Below are positions 33,043 through 43,270 of a stretch of DNA of 64,000 bases, piece after piece (position 1 is the first letter of the stretch; every line of letters begins with the position of its first letter). Source of the DNA: Palsa-504 sp963847965 (lineage in GTDB: Bacteria > Actinomycetota > Actinomycetes > Streptosporangiales > Streptosporangiaceae). The notes under the pieces were generated by a model. That model had not been told where the DNA came from, ran no database searches, and was given only the letters and a program-made list of their open reading frames with translations. Location of the stretch: contig CAWKCG010000027.1 of NCBI GenBank assembly GCA_963847965.1, forward strand, positions 62,001-126,000. Direction: 5' to 3'. A program made the translations under genes and the position numbers.

Positions 33043-35631
33043 TTACCGCAGGTCGCCGTTGGTCATGCCGGCCGGGGCCTGCGGGAAGGTGACCAGCCCC
33101 ATCTCGGCGCGGCTGTCCAGCAGCCGATGGTGCGGCAGCACGCGCACCGTGTAGCCGAACGGACCGGGGCGGTCGAGCGGCACCTCACCGCAGTACCGCT
33201 CAAGCCCCGATACCTCGGAGACGCCCTCGGCCGACAGGGTGGCGTAGGCCGGCGCGACGATGTTGCCGTCCTCGTCCGGCCGCCCGTACACCACCTCCAC
33301 GGTCACGTCGTCCGGGCTCAGCTCGCCCAGCGCCACCGAGACCCGTACGGTAAGCGCCGAACCGAGGAGCTGCCCGGCGGCCTCGGATTCCACGTGCTCG
33401 ATCCGCACCTGCGGCCAGGCGGCGATCACGCGCTGCCTCCACGCGGCCAGGGCGCGCGCGGGCCCGTACCCCTCGGCGTCGGCCAGCGCCCGGGAGGCGG
33501 CCGCGGCCGGGACGTAGAGCGCCGAGGTGTACTCCCGGACCATCCGCTCCGCCTGCACTTTCGGCCCGAGCGTGCGGAGCGTGTGCCTGATCCGCTCCAC
33601 CCAGCCCAGCGGGATCCCGTCCGCGTCCCGGTCGTAGAACAGCGGCGCCACCGACTTGCCGAGCAGCTCATACAGGGCCTGGGCCTCGAGCTCGTCGCGC
33701 CGCGCGGCGTCGGCCACGCCGTCGGCCGACGGGATCTCCCACCCGTCCCCGCCGTCGTACCACTCGTCCCACCAGCCGTCGCGCACCGACAGGTTCAGCG
33801 CGCCGTTCAGCGCCGCCTTCATCCCCGAGGTACCGCACGCCTCGAGCGGGCGCAGCGGGTTGTTCAGCCACACGTCGCACCCCTGCACCAGGGTGTCCGC
33901 CATCGCCATGTCGTAGTCGGGCAGGAACACGATCCTGCGCCGGACCTCCGGGGCGTCAGTGAACTGGACCATCTGCTGGATCAGGGCCTTGCCGCCGTCG
34001 TCGGCGGGGTGCGCCTTGCCCGCGACGACGATCTGCACCGGCTGGGCGGGATCGTTCAGCAGCGCCGTGAGCTGGGCGGGGTCGTTCAGCATGAGCGTGA
34101 GGCGCTTGTAGGACGGCACCCGCCGGGCGAACCCGATGGTCAGCACCTGCTCGTCGAGCACGTCGTCGATCCAGGTCAGCTCGGCTCCTGACGCGCCGCG
34201 CTGCCGCCAGGAGGCGAGCAGCCGCCGGCGGGTCTCGGCCACCAGCCTGGCGCGCAGCGCGTGCCTGGCTCCCCAGAGTTCCGCGGCCGGGGCGGCCGCG
34301 GCGCGTTCCCAGTCCCAGCCGCTGGCCTCGCCCGACGAGGTGCCGGTGAGCAGCAGGATCTCCGGCGCCACCCAGGTGGGGGTGTGCACGCCGTTGGTCA
34401 CCGAGCCGATCGGCACCTCGCTGGTGTCGAAGCCCGGCCAGAGCCCGGCGAACATCTTCCTGCTCACCTCGCCGTGCAGCAGCGAGACGCCGTTCACGCG
34501 CTGGGCCAGGCGCATGCCCATGACGGCCATGTTGAACACCTGCGGGTCGCCGCCCGGGTAGGTCTCCGCGCCGAGCGCGAGGACGTCCTCGATGGGCAGC
34601 AGCGGGTCGTGGTCGAAATGCTGGCGCACCATGTCGCGCTCGAACCTGTCGATGCCCGCGGCGACCGGGGTGTGGGTGGTGAACACCGTGCCGGCCCGGC
34701 AGACCTCCAGGGCCTCGGCGAAGCTCAGCCCCTGCCCCGCGTACTCGCGGATCCGCTCCAGGCCGAGGAACCCGGCGTGCCCCTCGTTGGTGTGGAACAC
34801 CTCGGGCGCCGGGAAGCCGCGCAGCGCGCAGAACGCCCGGACCGCCCGCGTGCCGCCGATGCCGAGCAGCAGTTCCTGGCGGAGCCTGTGCTCGCTGCCG
34901 CCGCCGTACAGCCGGTCGGTGACCTCGTGCAGGTCGGCCTCGTTCTCCTCCACGTAGGAATCGAGCAGCAGCAGCGGGATCCGCCCCACCTGCGCCACCC
35001 AGACCTGAGCCGACAACTGCCGGCCCGCGGGCAGGCTGACCGCGACGCGGACGGCGCACCCCGCAGCGTCGCGCAGGAGTTCGAGCGGCAGCCCGTTGGG
35101 GTCATCGCCCGGGTACCGCTCGGCCTGCCAGCCGTCGGCGGACAGCGACTGGGTGAAGTACCCGTGCCGGTACAGCAGGCCGACCCCGATCAGCGGGACG
35201 CCGAGGTCGCTGGCCGACTTCAGGTGGTCGCCGGCCAGGATGCCCAGGCCGCCCGAGTACTGCGGCAGCGCGGCGGTGATGCCGTACTCGGGGGAGAAGT
35301 ATGCCACCGCGGCGGGACCGGCCTGGTCCAGCCCCGCCTCCGCGTACCAGCGCGGATCCGACATGTAGCCGCGCAGGTCCTGCTCCGCCTCGCGCAGCGC
35401 GGCGAGGAACCGCGGATCGGCGGCGAGGGCGTAGATCCGCGCGGGCGGCAGCGCGCTGAGCATGGCGATCGGATCGCCGCCCGACGCCGCCCAGGCGGCC
35501 GGGTCGATCGACGCGAACAGGTCGGCGGTCGGGGCATGCCAGGACCAGCGGAGATTGAGCATCAGGCCCTGCAGCGCGGCCAGCGGCTCGGGCAGGGAAA
35601 TGCGGACGGTGAACCGGCGAATCGCTCTCAC
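33043..35631 (-). CDS. glgP: Alpha-glucan (glycogen/maltodextrin) phosphorylase
   Basis: GT35 phosphorylase releasing glucose 1-phosphate from alpha-1,4-glucans. 862 residues, matching the shorter bacterial GlgP type with an N-terminal DUF3417 part (LPEPLAALQGLMLNLRWSWH). YSGGLGILAGDHLKSASDLG and VFHTNEGHAGFLGLERIREY are catalytic blocks. NPLRPLEACGTSGMKAALNG, which in this family follows the PLP-site region, is present; the exact PLP lysine was not verified. It faces away from glgE, so synthesis and breakdown of the polymer share one divergent control region. Confidence 0.93.
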   Translation of the reverse strand: MRAIRRFTVRISLPEPLAALQGLMLNLRWSWHAPTADLFASIDPAAWAASGGDPIAMLSALPPARIYALAADPRFLAALREAEQDLRGYMSDPRWYAEAGLDQAGPAAVAYFSPEYGITAALPQYSGGLGILAGDHLKSASDLGVPLIGVGLLYRHGYFTQSLSADGWQAERYPGDDPNGLPLELLRDAAGCAVRVAVSLPAGRQLSAQVWVAQVGRIPLLLLDSYVEENEADLHEVTDRLYGGGSEHRLRQELLLGIGGTRAVRAFCALRGFPAPEVFHTNEGHAGFLGLERIREYAGQGLSFAEALEVCRAGTVFTTHTPVAAGIDRFERDMVRQHFDHDPLLPIEDVLALGAETYPGGDPQVFNMAVMGMRLAQRVNGVSLLHGEVSRKMFAGLWPGFDTSEVPIGSVTNGVHTPTWVAPEILLLTGTSSGEASGWDWERAAAAPAAELWGARHALRARLVAETRRRLLASWRQRGASGAELTWIDDVLDEQVLTIGFARRVPSYKRLTLMLNDPAQLTALLNDPAQPVQIVVAGKAHPADDGGKALIQQMVQFTDAPEVRRRIVFLPDYDMAMADTLVQGCDVWLNNPLRPLEACGTSGMKAALNGALNLSVRDGWWDEWYDGGDGWEIPSADGVADAARRDELEAQALYELLGKSVAPLFYDRDADGIPLGWVERIRHTLRTLGPKVQAERMVREYTSALYVPAAAASRALADAEGYGPARALAAWRQRVIAAWPQVRIEHVESEAAGQLLGSALTVRVSVALGELSPDDVTVEVVYGRPDEDGNIVAPAYATLSAEGVSEVSGLERYCGEVPLDRPGPFGYTVRVLPHHRLLDSRAEMGLVTFPQAPAGMTNGDLR

Positions 35632-35723
35632 GGGCCGACCCTAGTAGGTCCGCGCCGCCAGGACGAAACCAATCCCGGCATACCGGATCGCCAAACTGTT
35701 GCTTCTCCATGAGAAAAGACATT

Positions 35724-35814
35724 CAATTATGCCGAACGAGCGGTGGTGCTCGCCCGGACCACCGATCCCAATTATGCCGAACGACCGGTGGTGCTCCCCC
35801 CGGGCCACCGATCC
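35724..35814. repeat. Tandem 45-bp repeat in the glgP-glgE control region
   Basis: Two adjoining copies start CAATTATGCCGAACGA and contain CGGTGGTGCTC (35724-35768 and from 35769). Each copy holds GGTGGT...ACCACC or its near match, so each can form a small palindrome. This lies between the divergent phosphorylase and glgE starts and is a good candidate for a regulator binding array. Confidence 0.8.
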
Positions 35815-35896
35815 GTGACCGGTGGCTGCGGCGCCGCCGGAAACCCGCCCCCACTCTGGCATGATGCGCACCGCGCTCGGTAGCGTAACTGGGGTG

Positions 35897-37922
35897 ATGG
35901 GACGAATCCCGATCCTCGATGTGCAGCCGGCGGTGGACGAGGGCCGTCGCCCGGCGAAGGCGGTCACCGGGGAGACCTTCGGGGTCAGCGCCACGGTGTT
36001 CCGCGAGGGGCACGGCATCATCGGCACCGGGGTGGTGCTGCGCGACCCGGGGCGCATCGCGCACCCGATCACGCTGATGGCCGAACTGGCGCCCGGCACG
36101 GACCGCTACGGCGCGGACGTGACCGTGACCAGCGAGGGCCTGTGGCAATTCCACGTGGAGGCGTGGGCCGACCCGATCGCGAGCTGGCACCACGACGCGG
36201 CGATCAAGATTCCCGCCGGCCAGGACGTGGAACTGATGCTGGCCGAGGGGGCGCTGCTGTTCGAGCGGGCGGCGCGGAAGATCCCGCAGCCGGCGGGCGC
36301 GAGCCGCAACGCGGCGGCCCGGGCCGCGCTGCGGGTGCTGGTCACGATGATGCGCGACGACGGGCTGACCCCGGCCGAACGCCTCGCGGCGACCGAGCAT
36401 CCCTATATCACCGCCGTCCTGGCCGCCTTTCCGCTGCGCGACCTGCTCACCAGGTCAGTTCCGCTGGCCGTGCAAGTGGACAGGGAGCGCGCGCTGTACG
36501 GGTCGTGGTATGAGTTCTTCCCGCGATCCGAGGGGGTCCAGTTCGACCCGGCGGGCCGCGAGCCGCCGGTATCCGGCACGCTGCGCACCGCGGCCAAGCG
36601 CCTCGACGCGATCGCGGCGATGGGGTTCGACGTGGTGTACCTGCCGCCGGTGCACCCCATCGGGTTCACGCATCGGAAGGGCCGCAACAACTCGCCGATC
36701 GCGCAGGAGGGTGACCCGGGATCGCCGTGGGCCATCGGGTCCCCGGCCGGCGGGCACAACACCGTCCACCCGGACCTGGGCACGATGGCGGACTTCGACG
36801 CGTTCGTCGGCCGCACCCGCGAGCTGGGCATGGAGGTCGCGCTCGACCTGGCGCTGCAGGCCTCGCCGGACCACCCCTGGGTGAAGGAGCACCCGGAGTG
36901 GTTCACCACCAGGGCGGACGGGTCGATCGCCTACGCCGAGAACCCGCCGAAGAAGTACCAGGACATCTACCCGCTGAACTTCGACAATGACCCGGAGGGG
37001 ATCTACGCCGAGGTGCTGCGGATCGTCAGGCTGTGGATGGACCACGGGGTCAGGATCTTCCGCGTGGACAACCCGCACACCAAGCCGCTGCGGTTCTGGG
37101 AACGGCTGCTCGCCGAGATCGCCGGCACCGATCCCGACGTGCTGTTCCTGGCCGAGGCGTTCACCCGCCCGGCCATGATGCGCACGCTGGCCACAATCGG
37201 GTTCCACCAGTCCTACACCTATTTCACCTGGCGCAACACCGTCGAGGACCTGACCGAGTACATGCTGGAGCTGGCCGGGCCCGACGCCCCCTTCATGCGC
37301 CCGAACTTCTTCGCCAACACCCCCGACATCCTGTCCGAGTACCTGCAGCACGGCGGGGTCCCCGCGTTCAAGGTCCGCGCCGTGCTCGCGGCCACGCTCT
37401 CCCCCGCGTGGGGCATCTACTCGGGCTACGAGCTGTGCGAGCACATCCCGGTGCGCCCCGGCAGCGAGGAGTACATGGACTCGGAGAAGTACCAGTACAA
37501 GCCCAGGGACTGGGACCGGGCCGCGAGGGAGGGCATCGGCATCTCGGACTACATCACGGAATTGAACCGGATCAGGCGATCTCACCCAGCGCTGCACAGG
37601 CTACGAAATCTGCGTTTCCACGCCGTTGACCAGCCGGAACTCATGTGTTACTCCAAGCGGGCCGATAGTAGTATCCAGCCAGGCCCGGACAGCAGCAGGG
37701 AGCGGGGGGACGACATCGTGATCGTGGTCGTCAACCTGAACCCGTACCGGGCCAGGGAGGCGACGGTCTGGCTGGATCTGCCCGCCCTCGGGGTGGACGG
37801 CCCGTTCGTCGTGACCGATGAGCTAACCGGCGAGTCCTACTGGTGGGGGCGGGCCAACTACGTGCGCCTCGACCCGGCGACGCGGCCCGCCCACATCTTC
37901 ACCGTCACGCCCGGCGCGTTAG
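35897..37922 (+). CDS. glgE: Alpha-1,4-glucan:maltose-1-phosphate maltosyltransferase, stop codon lost
   Basis: GH13_3 enzyme adding maltose from maltose 1-phosphate to growing alpha-glucan. MGRIPILDVQPAVDEGRRPA at the start; YEFFPRSEG, AAMGFDVVYLPPVHPIGFTH, the catalytic RIFRVDNPHTKPLRFWERLL, and LFLAEAFTRPAMM follow. Family similarity ends around AHIFTV at 37906. As written there is no stop there: the frame stays open to 38911 through treS, adding about 330 Arg/Pro-rich residues. Skipping one base near 37907 would give HIFTVRPAR and the TAG at 37920-37922, a normal length of about 675. I annotate that natural end. Start ATG 35897; earlier ATGs at 35861/35864 are possible. Confidence 0.85.
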
Positions 37923-37958
37923 CGCGCCCCGACCAGGAACCACCCAGGAGATCACGCA

Positions 37959-39734
37959 GTGTCCGAGCATCACGACGCGATAGCCGACTCGTTCGACGTG
38001 AACCAGCCGCGGGACCCCGACTGGTACAAGCGCGCGGTGTTCTACGAGGTACTCGTCCGCGGTTTCCAGGACTCCACCGGAGACGGCGCCGGCGACCTGC
38101 GCGGCCTGATCTCCCGGCTGGACTACCTGGAGTGGCTCGGCATCGACTGCATCTGGCTGCTGCCGATCTACCCCTCGCCGCTGCGCGACGGCGGTTACGA
38201 CATCGCCGACTTCATGGCCGTGCTGCCCGAGTACGGGAACATCGGCGACTTCGTCGCGCTGGTCGACGAGGCGCACAAGCGGGGCATCCGGGTCATCGCC
38301 AACCTGGTCATGAACCACACGTCCGACCAGCACCCGTGGTTCCAGGCGTCCCGCAGCAACCCGGACGGCCCGTACGGCGACTTCTACGTCTGGTCCGACA
38401 CCGACGACAAGTACACCGGGGCCCGGGTCATCTTCGTCGACACCGAGCAGTCCAACTGGGCCTTCGACCCGGTCCGCGGCCAGTACTACTGGCACAGGTT
38501 CTTCTCGCACCAGCCGGACCTCAACTTCGAAAACCCCAAGGTCCAGGACGCGATGATCGAGGTGCTGCGGTTCTGGCTCGACCTCGGCATCGACGGGTTC
38601 CGGCTGGACGCGGTGCCCTACCTGTACGAGCGGGAGGGCACGAACTGCGAGAACCTGAAGGAGACGCACGAGTACCTCAAGCGGATCAGGTCCGAGGTGG
38701 ACAAGCTCTACCCGGACCGGGTCCTGCTCGCCGAGGCCAACCAGTGGCCCGCCGACGTGATCGAGTACTTCGGGGATCCCTCGGTCGGCGGGGACGAGTG
38801 CCACATGGCGTTCCACTTCCCGCTGATGCCGCGCATCTTCATGGCCGTACGCCGGGAGCAGCGCTACCCGATCTCGGAGATCCTGGCCCAGACCCCGCCG
38901 ATCCCGGCTAGCTGCCAGTGGGGCATCTTCCTGCGCAACCACGACGAGCTGACGCTGGAGATGGTCACCGATGACGAGCGCGACTACATGTACGCCGAGT
39001 ACGCCAAGGATCCCCGGATGAAGGCGAACATCGGGATCAGGCGCCGGCTGGCCCCGCTGCTCGACGGCGACCACAACCAGCTCGAGCTGTTCACCGCGCT
39101 GCTGCTGTCGCTGCCCGGCTCGCCCGTGCTCTACTACGGCGACGAGATCGGCATGGGGGACAACATCTGGCTCGGCGACCGGGACGGCGTGCGGACCCCG
39201 ATGCAGTGGACGCCCGACCGCAACGGCGGCTTCTCCCAGTCCGACCCGCAGCGGCTGTACCTGCCGCCGGTCATGGACGCGATCTACGGCTACCAGGCGC
39301 TCAACGTCGAGGCCCAGCAGCGCAACGCCGCCTCGTTCCTGCAGTGGACCAGGCGGATGATCGAGATCCGCAAACGGCACCCGGTCTTCGGGATGGGCAC
39401 CTACGAGGAGCTGACCTCCTCCAACCCCAGCGTGCTCGCGTTCGTCCGGCTGCCCGCCGCCTCGCCGGACGCCGACACCGACGGGTCGGACCGCATCCTG
39501 TGCGTCAACAACCTGTCCAGGTTCCCGCAGCCGGTCGAGCTCGACCTGCGCCGGTTCATCGGCGTCACGCCGGTGGAGTCCATGGGCGGCGTGGTCTTCC
39601 CCAAGATCGGCGAGCTCAGCTACCTGCTGACGCTGCCCGGCCACGGCTTCTACTGGTTCCAGCTTCCGGCCGCCGCCGGTGAACGGCCGCCGGGAGGTGA
39701 GAACCGGGGTCACGGGGGTAGGCCAGCCTCATGA
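37959..39734 (+). CDS. treS: Trehalose synthase (maltose alpha-D-glucosyltransferase)
   Basis: GH13 isomerase converting trehalose and maltose. 591 residues. WYKRAVFYEVLVRGFQDSTG near the start, GIDCIWLLPIYPSPLRDGGY, VMNHTSDQHPWFQ, FWLDLGIDGFRLDAVPYLYE with the nucleophile, LLAEANQWPADV and FLRNHDELTLEMV with the acid/base and stabiliser. It makes the maltose used by the next gene product, Pep2. The GTG start lies 37 nt past the inferred glgE end; its TGA overlaps the pep2 ATG (ATGA). Confidence 0.95.
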   Translation: MSEHHDAIADSFDVNQPRDPDWYKRAVFYEVLVRGFQDSTGDGAGDLRGLISRLDYLEWLGIDCIWLLPIYPSPLRDGGYDIADFMAVLPEYGNIGDFVALVDEAHKRGIRVIANLVMNHTSDQHPWFQASRSNPDGPYGDFYVWSDTDDKYTGARVIFVDTEQSNWAFDPVRGQYYWHRFFSHQPDLNFENPKVQDAMIEVLRFWLDLGIDGFRLDAVPYLYEREGTNCENLKETHEYLKRIRSEVDKLYPDRVLLAEANQWPADVIEYFGDPSVGGDECHMAFHFPLMPRIFMAVRREQRYPISEILAQTPPIPASCQWGIFLRNHDELTLEMVTDDERDYMYAEYAKDPRMKANIGIRRRLAPLLDGDHNQLELFTALLLSLPGSPVLYYGDEIGMGDNIWLGDRDGVRTPMQWTPDRNGGFSQSDPQRLYLPPVMDAIYGYQALNVEAQQRNAASFLQWTRRMIEIRKRHPVFGMGTYEELTSSNPSVLAFVRLPAASPDADTDGSDRILCVNNLSRFPQPVELDLRRFIGVTPVESMGGVVFPKIGELSYLLTLPGHGFYWFQLPAAAGERPPGGENRGHGGRPAS

Positions 39735-41077
39735 CTTTCGAGGACGTGCTGACCACCTGGCTGATCAAGCAGCGGTGGTTCGCCGGCAAGGGACGGACGG
39801 TGCACGACCTGGCGGTCGTGGCCGACACCGAGATCACCGGCGGCGATCCCGGCCTGCGGCACCTGATGGTCACCGTCTCGCACGGCGCGACCTCCGACTG
39901 CTACCAGCTGTTCCTGGGCCGGCGCGCGCGGCTGCCGGCCCGGCTGCGGCACGCCAGCATCGGATCGGACTCGGGGCTGCAGATCTACGACGCCCTGCAC
40001 GATCCGGACCTGACCCGGCCGCTGCTCGACGCGATCGTGGACGGCCTGGCCATCGGCGGCCTGCGGTTCTGCCGGATCCCCGGAGCCGATTTTTCCTGGG
40101 CCGGCCAGGCCGGCCTGTACAGCCTGGTGCTGACCGGGGAGCAGAGCAACACCAGCCTGGTGTTCGGCGAGTCGGCCATCTTCAAGGCGTTCCGCCGGGT
40201 CGCTCCCGGGCCCAACCCGGACCTGGAGGTCGCGGCGGCCCTGACCGAGCTCGGGTCCACCCACGTGGCGGAGCCCTTCGGGTGGATCGAGACCAGGATG
40301 GACGGCGCCACGACCGTCCTCGCGATCTTGTCCCGGTACCTCCGCGCCGCCTCGGACGGGTGGTCGCTGGCCGCGACCAGCGTGCGCGACCTGTACGCGG
40401 CCGCCGGCACGCAGGCGGCCGAGGCGGGCGGCGACTTCGCGGGCGAGGCCGAGCGGCTCGGCATCGCGACCGCGCAGGTCCACGCGGACCTGGCGGCGGC
40501 GTTCGGCACCTCGGAGCTCGACCCCGAGGCCATCCGCGAGCTGGCCGAGCAGATGTTCCGGCGGCTCGACCTGGCCACCGCGGCCGTCCCTCAGCTCGCG
40601 CGGTACGCCGACCTGGCGGGCGCGGCGTTCTCCAAGCTGGCCAAGCTGACCGAGCCGGTCCAGGCCCAGCGCGTACACGGCGACTACCACCTGGGCCAGG
40701 TCATGCGGACCCAGACCGGCTGGGTGGTGCTCGACTTCGAGGGCGAGCCCGCCAGCCCGCTGGCGCAGCGGCGCGCCAGGTCCTCACCGCTGCGGGACGT
40801 GGCTGGCATGCTCCGCTCGTTCGACTACGCGGCCAGGCACCAGCTGCTCACGCACCCCGACCGGGCCGACCTGGGCGCGGTGGCCGGCAACTGGGTCCGG
40901 CGCAACTCAGAGGCGTTCTGCGCCGGCTACGCTGCCGCTGGCGGGCCCGACCCGGCCGCCCACGCGGTGCTGCTCCGCGCGCTGCTCCTGGACAAGCTGG
41001 TCTACGAGGTCCTTTACGAGACGCGGAACCGCCCGCACTGGCTCACCATCCCCCTAGAATCCCTGGCCGAGATATAA
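39731..41077 (+). CDS. pep2: Maltokinase
   Basis: Phosphorylates maltose with ATP to maltose 1-phosphate, the GlgE donor. 448 residues with a CAK/aminoglycoside-kinase-like fold: the N-terminal cap LTTWLIKQRWFAGKGR, LVFGESAIFKAFRRVAPGPN for the ATP-binding lobe, RVHGDYHLGQVMRTQTGWVV with the catalytic Asp, and LDFEGEPASPLAQRRARSSP with the metal site. It fits between treS and glgB in an unbroken operon (4-nt overlap before, 2-nt gap after). Confidence 0.94.
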   Translation: MTFEDVLTTWLIKQRWFAGKGRTVHDLAVVADTEITGGDPGLRHLMVTVSHGATSDCYQLFLGRRARLPARLRHASIGSDSGLQIYDALHDPDLTRPLLDAIVDGLAIGGLRFCRIPGADFSWAGQAGLYSLVLTGEQSNTSLVFGESAIFKAFRRVAPGPNPDLEVAAALTELGSTHVAEPFGWIETRMDGATTVLAILSRYLRAASDGWSLAATSVRDLYAAAGTQAAEAGGDFAGEAERLGIATAQVHADLAAAFGTSELDPEAIRELAEQMFRRLDLATAAVPQLARYADLAGAAFSKLAKLTEPVQAQRVHGDYHLGQVMRTQTGWVVLDFEGEPASPLAQRRARSSPLRDVAGMLRSFDYAARHQLLTHPDRADLGAVAGNWVRRNSEAFCAGYAAAGGPDPAAHAVLLRALLLDKLVYEVLYETRNRPHWLTIPLESLAEI

Positions 41078-41079
41078 CC

Positions 41080-43262
41080 ATGACCAACCCTGAGATCAGC
41101 CTGGACGAGATCAACAAGGTCGCCGCCGGGCTCCACCACGACCCGCACTCGGTGCTTGGCGCCCATCCCGGCCCGGACGGGGTCGTCGTCCGGGCCCTCC
41201 GCCCGCTCGCCAGGTCGGTGACGCTCGTCCTCGACGACGGGCGCAGGCTCCCGATGGCGCACCTGCACCAGGGAGTCTTCACCGTCACCATCCCGGACGA
41301 GAAGCTGCCGGAGTACCGCGTCGCCACCTCGTACACCCCCGGCGGGGCGGACGAGACGCTAGCCGATGACCCGTACCGCTTCATGCCCACGGTGGGCGAG
41401 TTCGACCTGCACCTGATCGCGGAAGGACGGCACGAGGAGCTGTGGCGCGTGCTCGGGTCGCACGTCCGCGAGCTGGGGCAGACCACGGGGACGGCCTTCG
41501 CGGTCTGGGCGCCGAACGCCAACGGCGTCCGCGTCGCCGGCGACTTCAACTACTGGGACGGCCGCGGGCACCCCATGCGCTCGCTCGGCGCGTCCGGGGT
41601 CTGGGAACTGTTCATCCCCGGCGTCGGCGACGGCACCCGGTACAAGTACGAGGTGTACGGGCGGGACGGCGTATGGCGGGAGAAGGCCGACCCGCTGGCG
41701 AACGCGACCGAGCATCCGCCCGCCACCGCGTCGGTGGTGTTCACCTCCCGGCACGCCTGGGGCGATGAGGACTGGATGGCGGCTCGCGGCGCGCGCGATC
41801 CCGTGCGCGAGCCGATGAGCATCTACGAGGTGCACCTCGGCTCCTGGCGGCCGGGGCTCTCCTACCGGGAGCTGGCCACCGAGCTGACCGCCTACATCAC
41901 CGACCTCGGCTACACGCACGTGGAGTTCCTGCCGGTCGCCGAGCACCCGTTCGGCGGCTCGTGGGGGTACCAGGTCACCTCCTACTACGCGCCCACGTCG
42001 CGGTTCGGCAGCCCGGACGACTTCCGCAACCTGGTCGACGCGCTGCACCAGGCGGGCATCGGCGTCCTGCTCGACTGGGTGCCGGCGCACTTCCCGCGGG
42101 ACGCGTGGGCGCTGGCCAGGTTCGACGGCACACCGCTGTACGAGCACGCCGACCCGCGGCGCGGCACGCAGCCGGACTGGGGCACGCTGATCTTCGACTA
42201 CGGGCGCCCCGAGGTGCGGAACTTCCTGGTCGCCAACGCGGTCTACTGGCTGGAGGAGTTCCACGTCGACGGGCTGCGGGTGGACGCGGTGGCGTCGATG
42301 CTGTACCTGGACTACTCGCGCAAGGACGGCGAGTGGACGCCGAACCGGTACGGGGGGCGGGAGAACCTCGAGGCGGTCTCGTTCCTCCAGGAGGTCAACG
42401 CCACCTGTTACAAGCGCGTCCCTGGCATCGCCATGGTGGCCGAGGAGTCGACGTCGTGGCCGGGCGTCTCGCGGCCGGTGTACCTGGGCGGCCTCGGGTT
42501 CGGGTTCAAGTGGAACATGGGCTGGATGCACGACACGCTCGGCTACCTGAGCCAGGACCCCATCTACCGGCAGTTCCACCACAACGAGATGACGTTCTCC
42601 ATGATCTACGCGTACTCGGAGAACTTCATCCTGCCGCTGTCGCACGACGAGGTGGTGCACGGGAAGGGCTCTCTGGTCGGCAAGATGCCCGGCGACGAGT
42701 GGCGGAAGTTCGCCGGGCTGCGCGCGCTGCTGGCCTACATGTGGGCGCACCCCGGCAAGCAGTTGCTGTTCATGGGAGGGGAGTTCGGCCAGGTCAGCGA
42801 GTGGTCCGCGGACAACGGGCTCGACTGGTGGGTGCTCGACTACGCCCCGCACCAGGGCGTGCAGCGGCTCTCCCGCGACCTGAACGCGGTGTACCGGGCT
42901 CATCCCGCGCTCTGGCAGCTGGACTCCTCCCCGGAGGGGTTCAGCTGGATCGACGCCAACGATGCCCAGGGCAACGTGCTGTCCTTCCTGCGCTACGCCG
43001 CCCAGCCGGGCACAGCTGGAGGGGAGACGCCGGAGGTCCTCGCGTGCGTGGCCAACTTCTCCGCGCTGCCGCACGAGCGGTACCGGATCGGCCTGCCGCA
43101 GGCGGGGCGATGGCGCGAGGTCATCAACACCGACGCGTCCGGCTACGGCGGCTCGGGCGTGGGGAACCTCGGCGCCGTGGAGGCCGTCCCCGAACCCTGG
43201 CACGGCCCGGCCTCGGCCACCGTTACGCTCCCGCCGCTTGGCGTCCTCTGGCTCACCCCTAG
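41080..43262 (+). CDS. glgB: 1,4-alpha-glucan branching enzyme, stop codon lost
   Basis: Introduces alpha-1,6 branches into the glucan. Two N-terminal CBM48-like domains (HHDPHSVLGAHPGPDGVVVR; FAVWAPNANGVRVAGDFNYW) precede the GH13 barrel with YTHVEFLPVAEHPFGGSWGY, FHVDGLRVDAVASMLYLDYS and LLPLSHDEVVHGKGS-type ILPLSHDEVVHGKGSLVGKM. The family ends at about GVLWLTP. Here CTCACCCCTAG lacks one C that would put TAG in frame, and the frame runs on to 43695 across the converging DUF5709 gene. I annotate the presumed end at the TAG 43260-43262. The start ATG is 2 nt after pep2. Confidence 0.88.
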
Positions 43263-43270
43263 CCGGCGCC

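Noticed and set aside
33127..34191. Plus-strand frames opposite glgP
   Set aside because: Antisense shadows with no motif; glgP is complete on the other strand.
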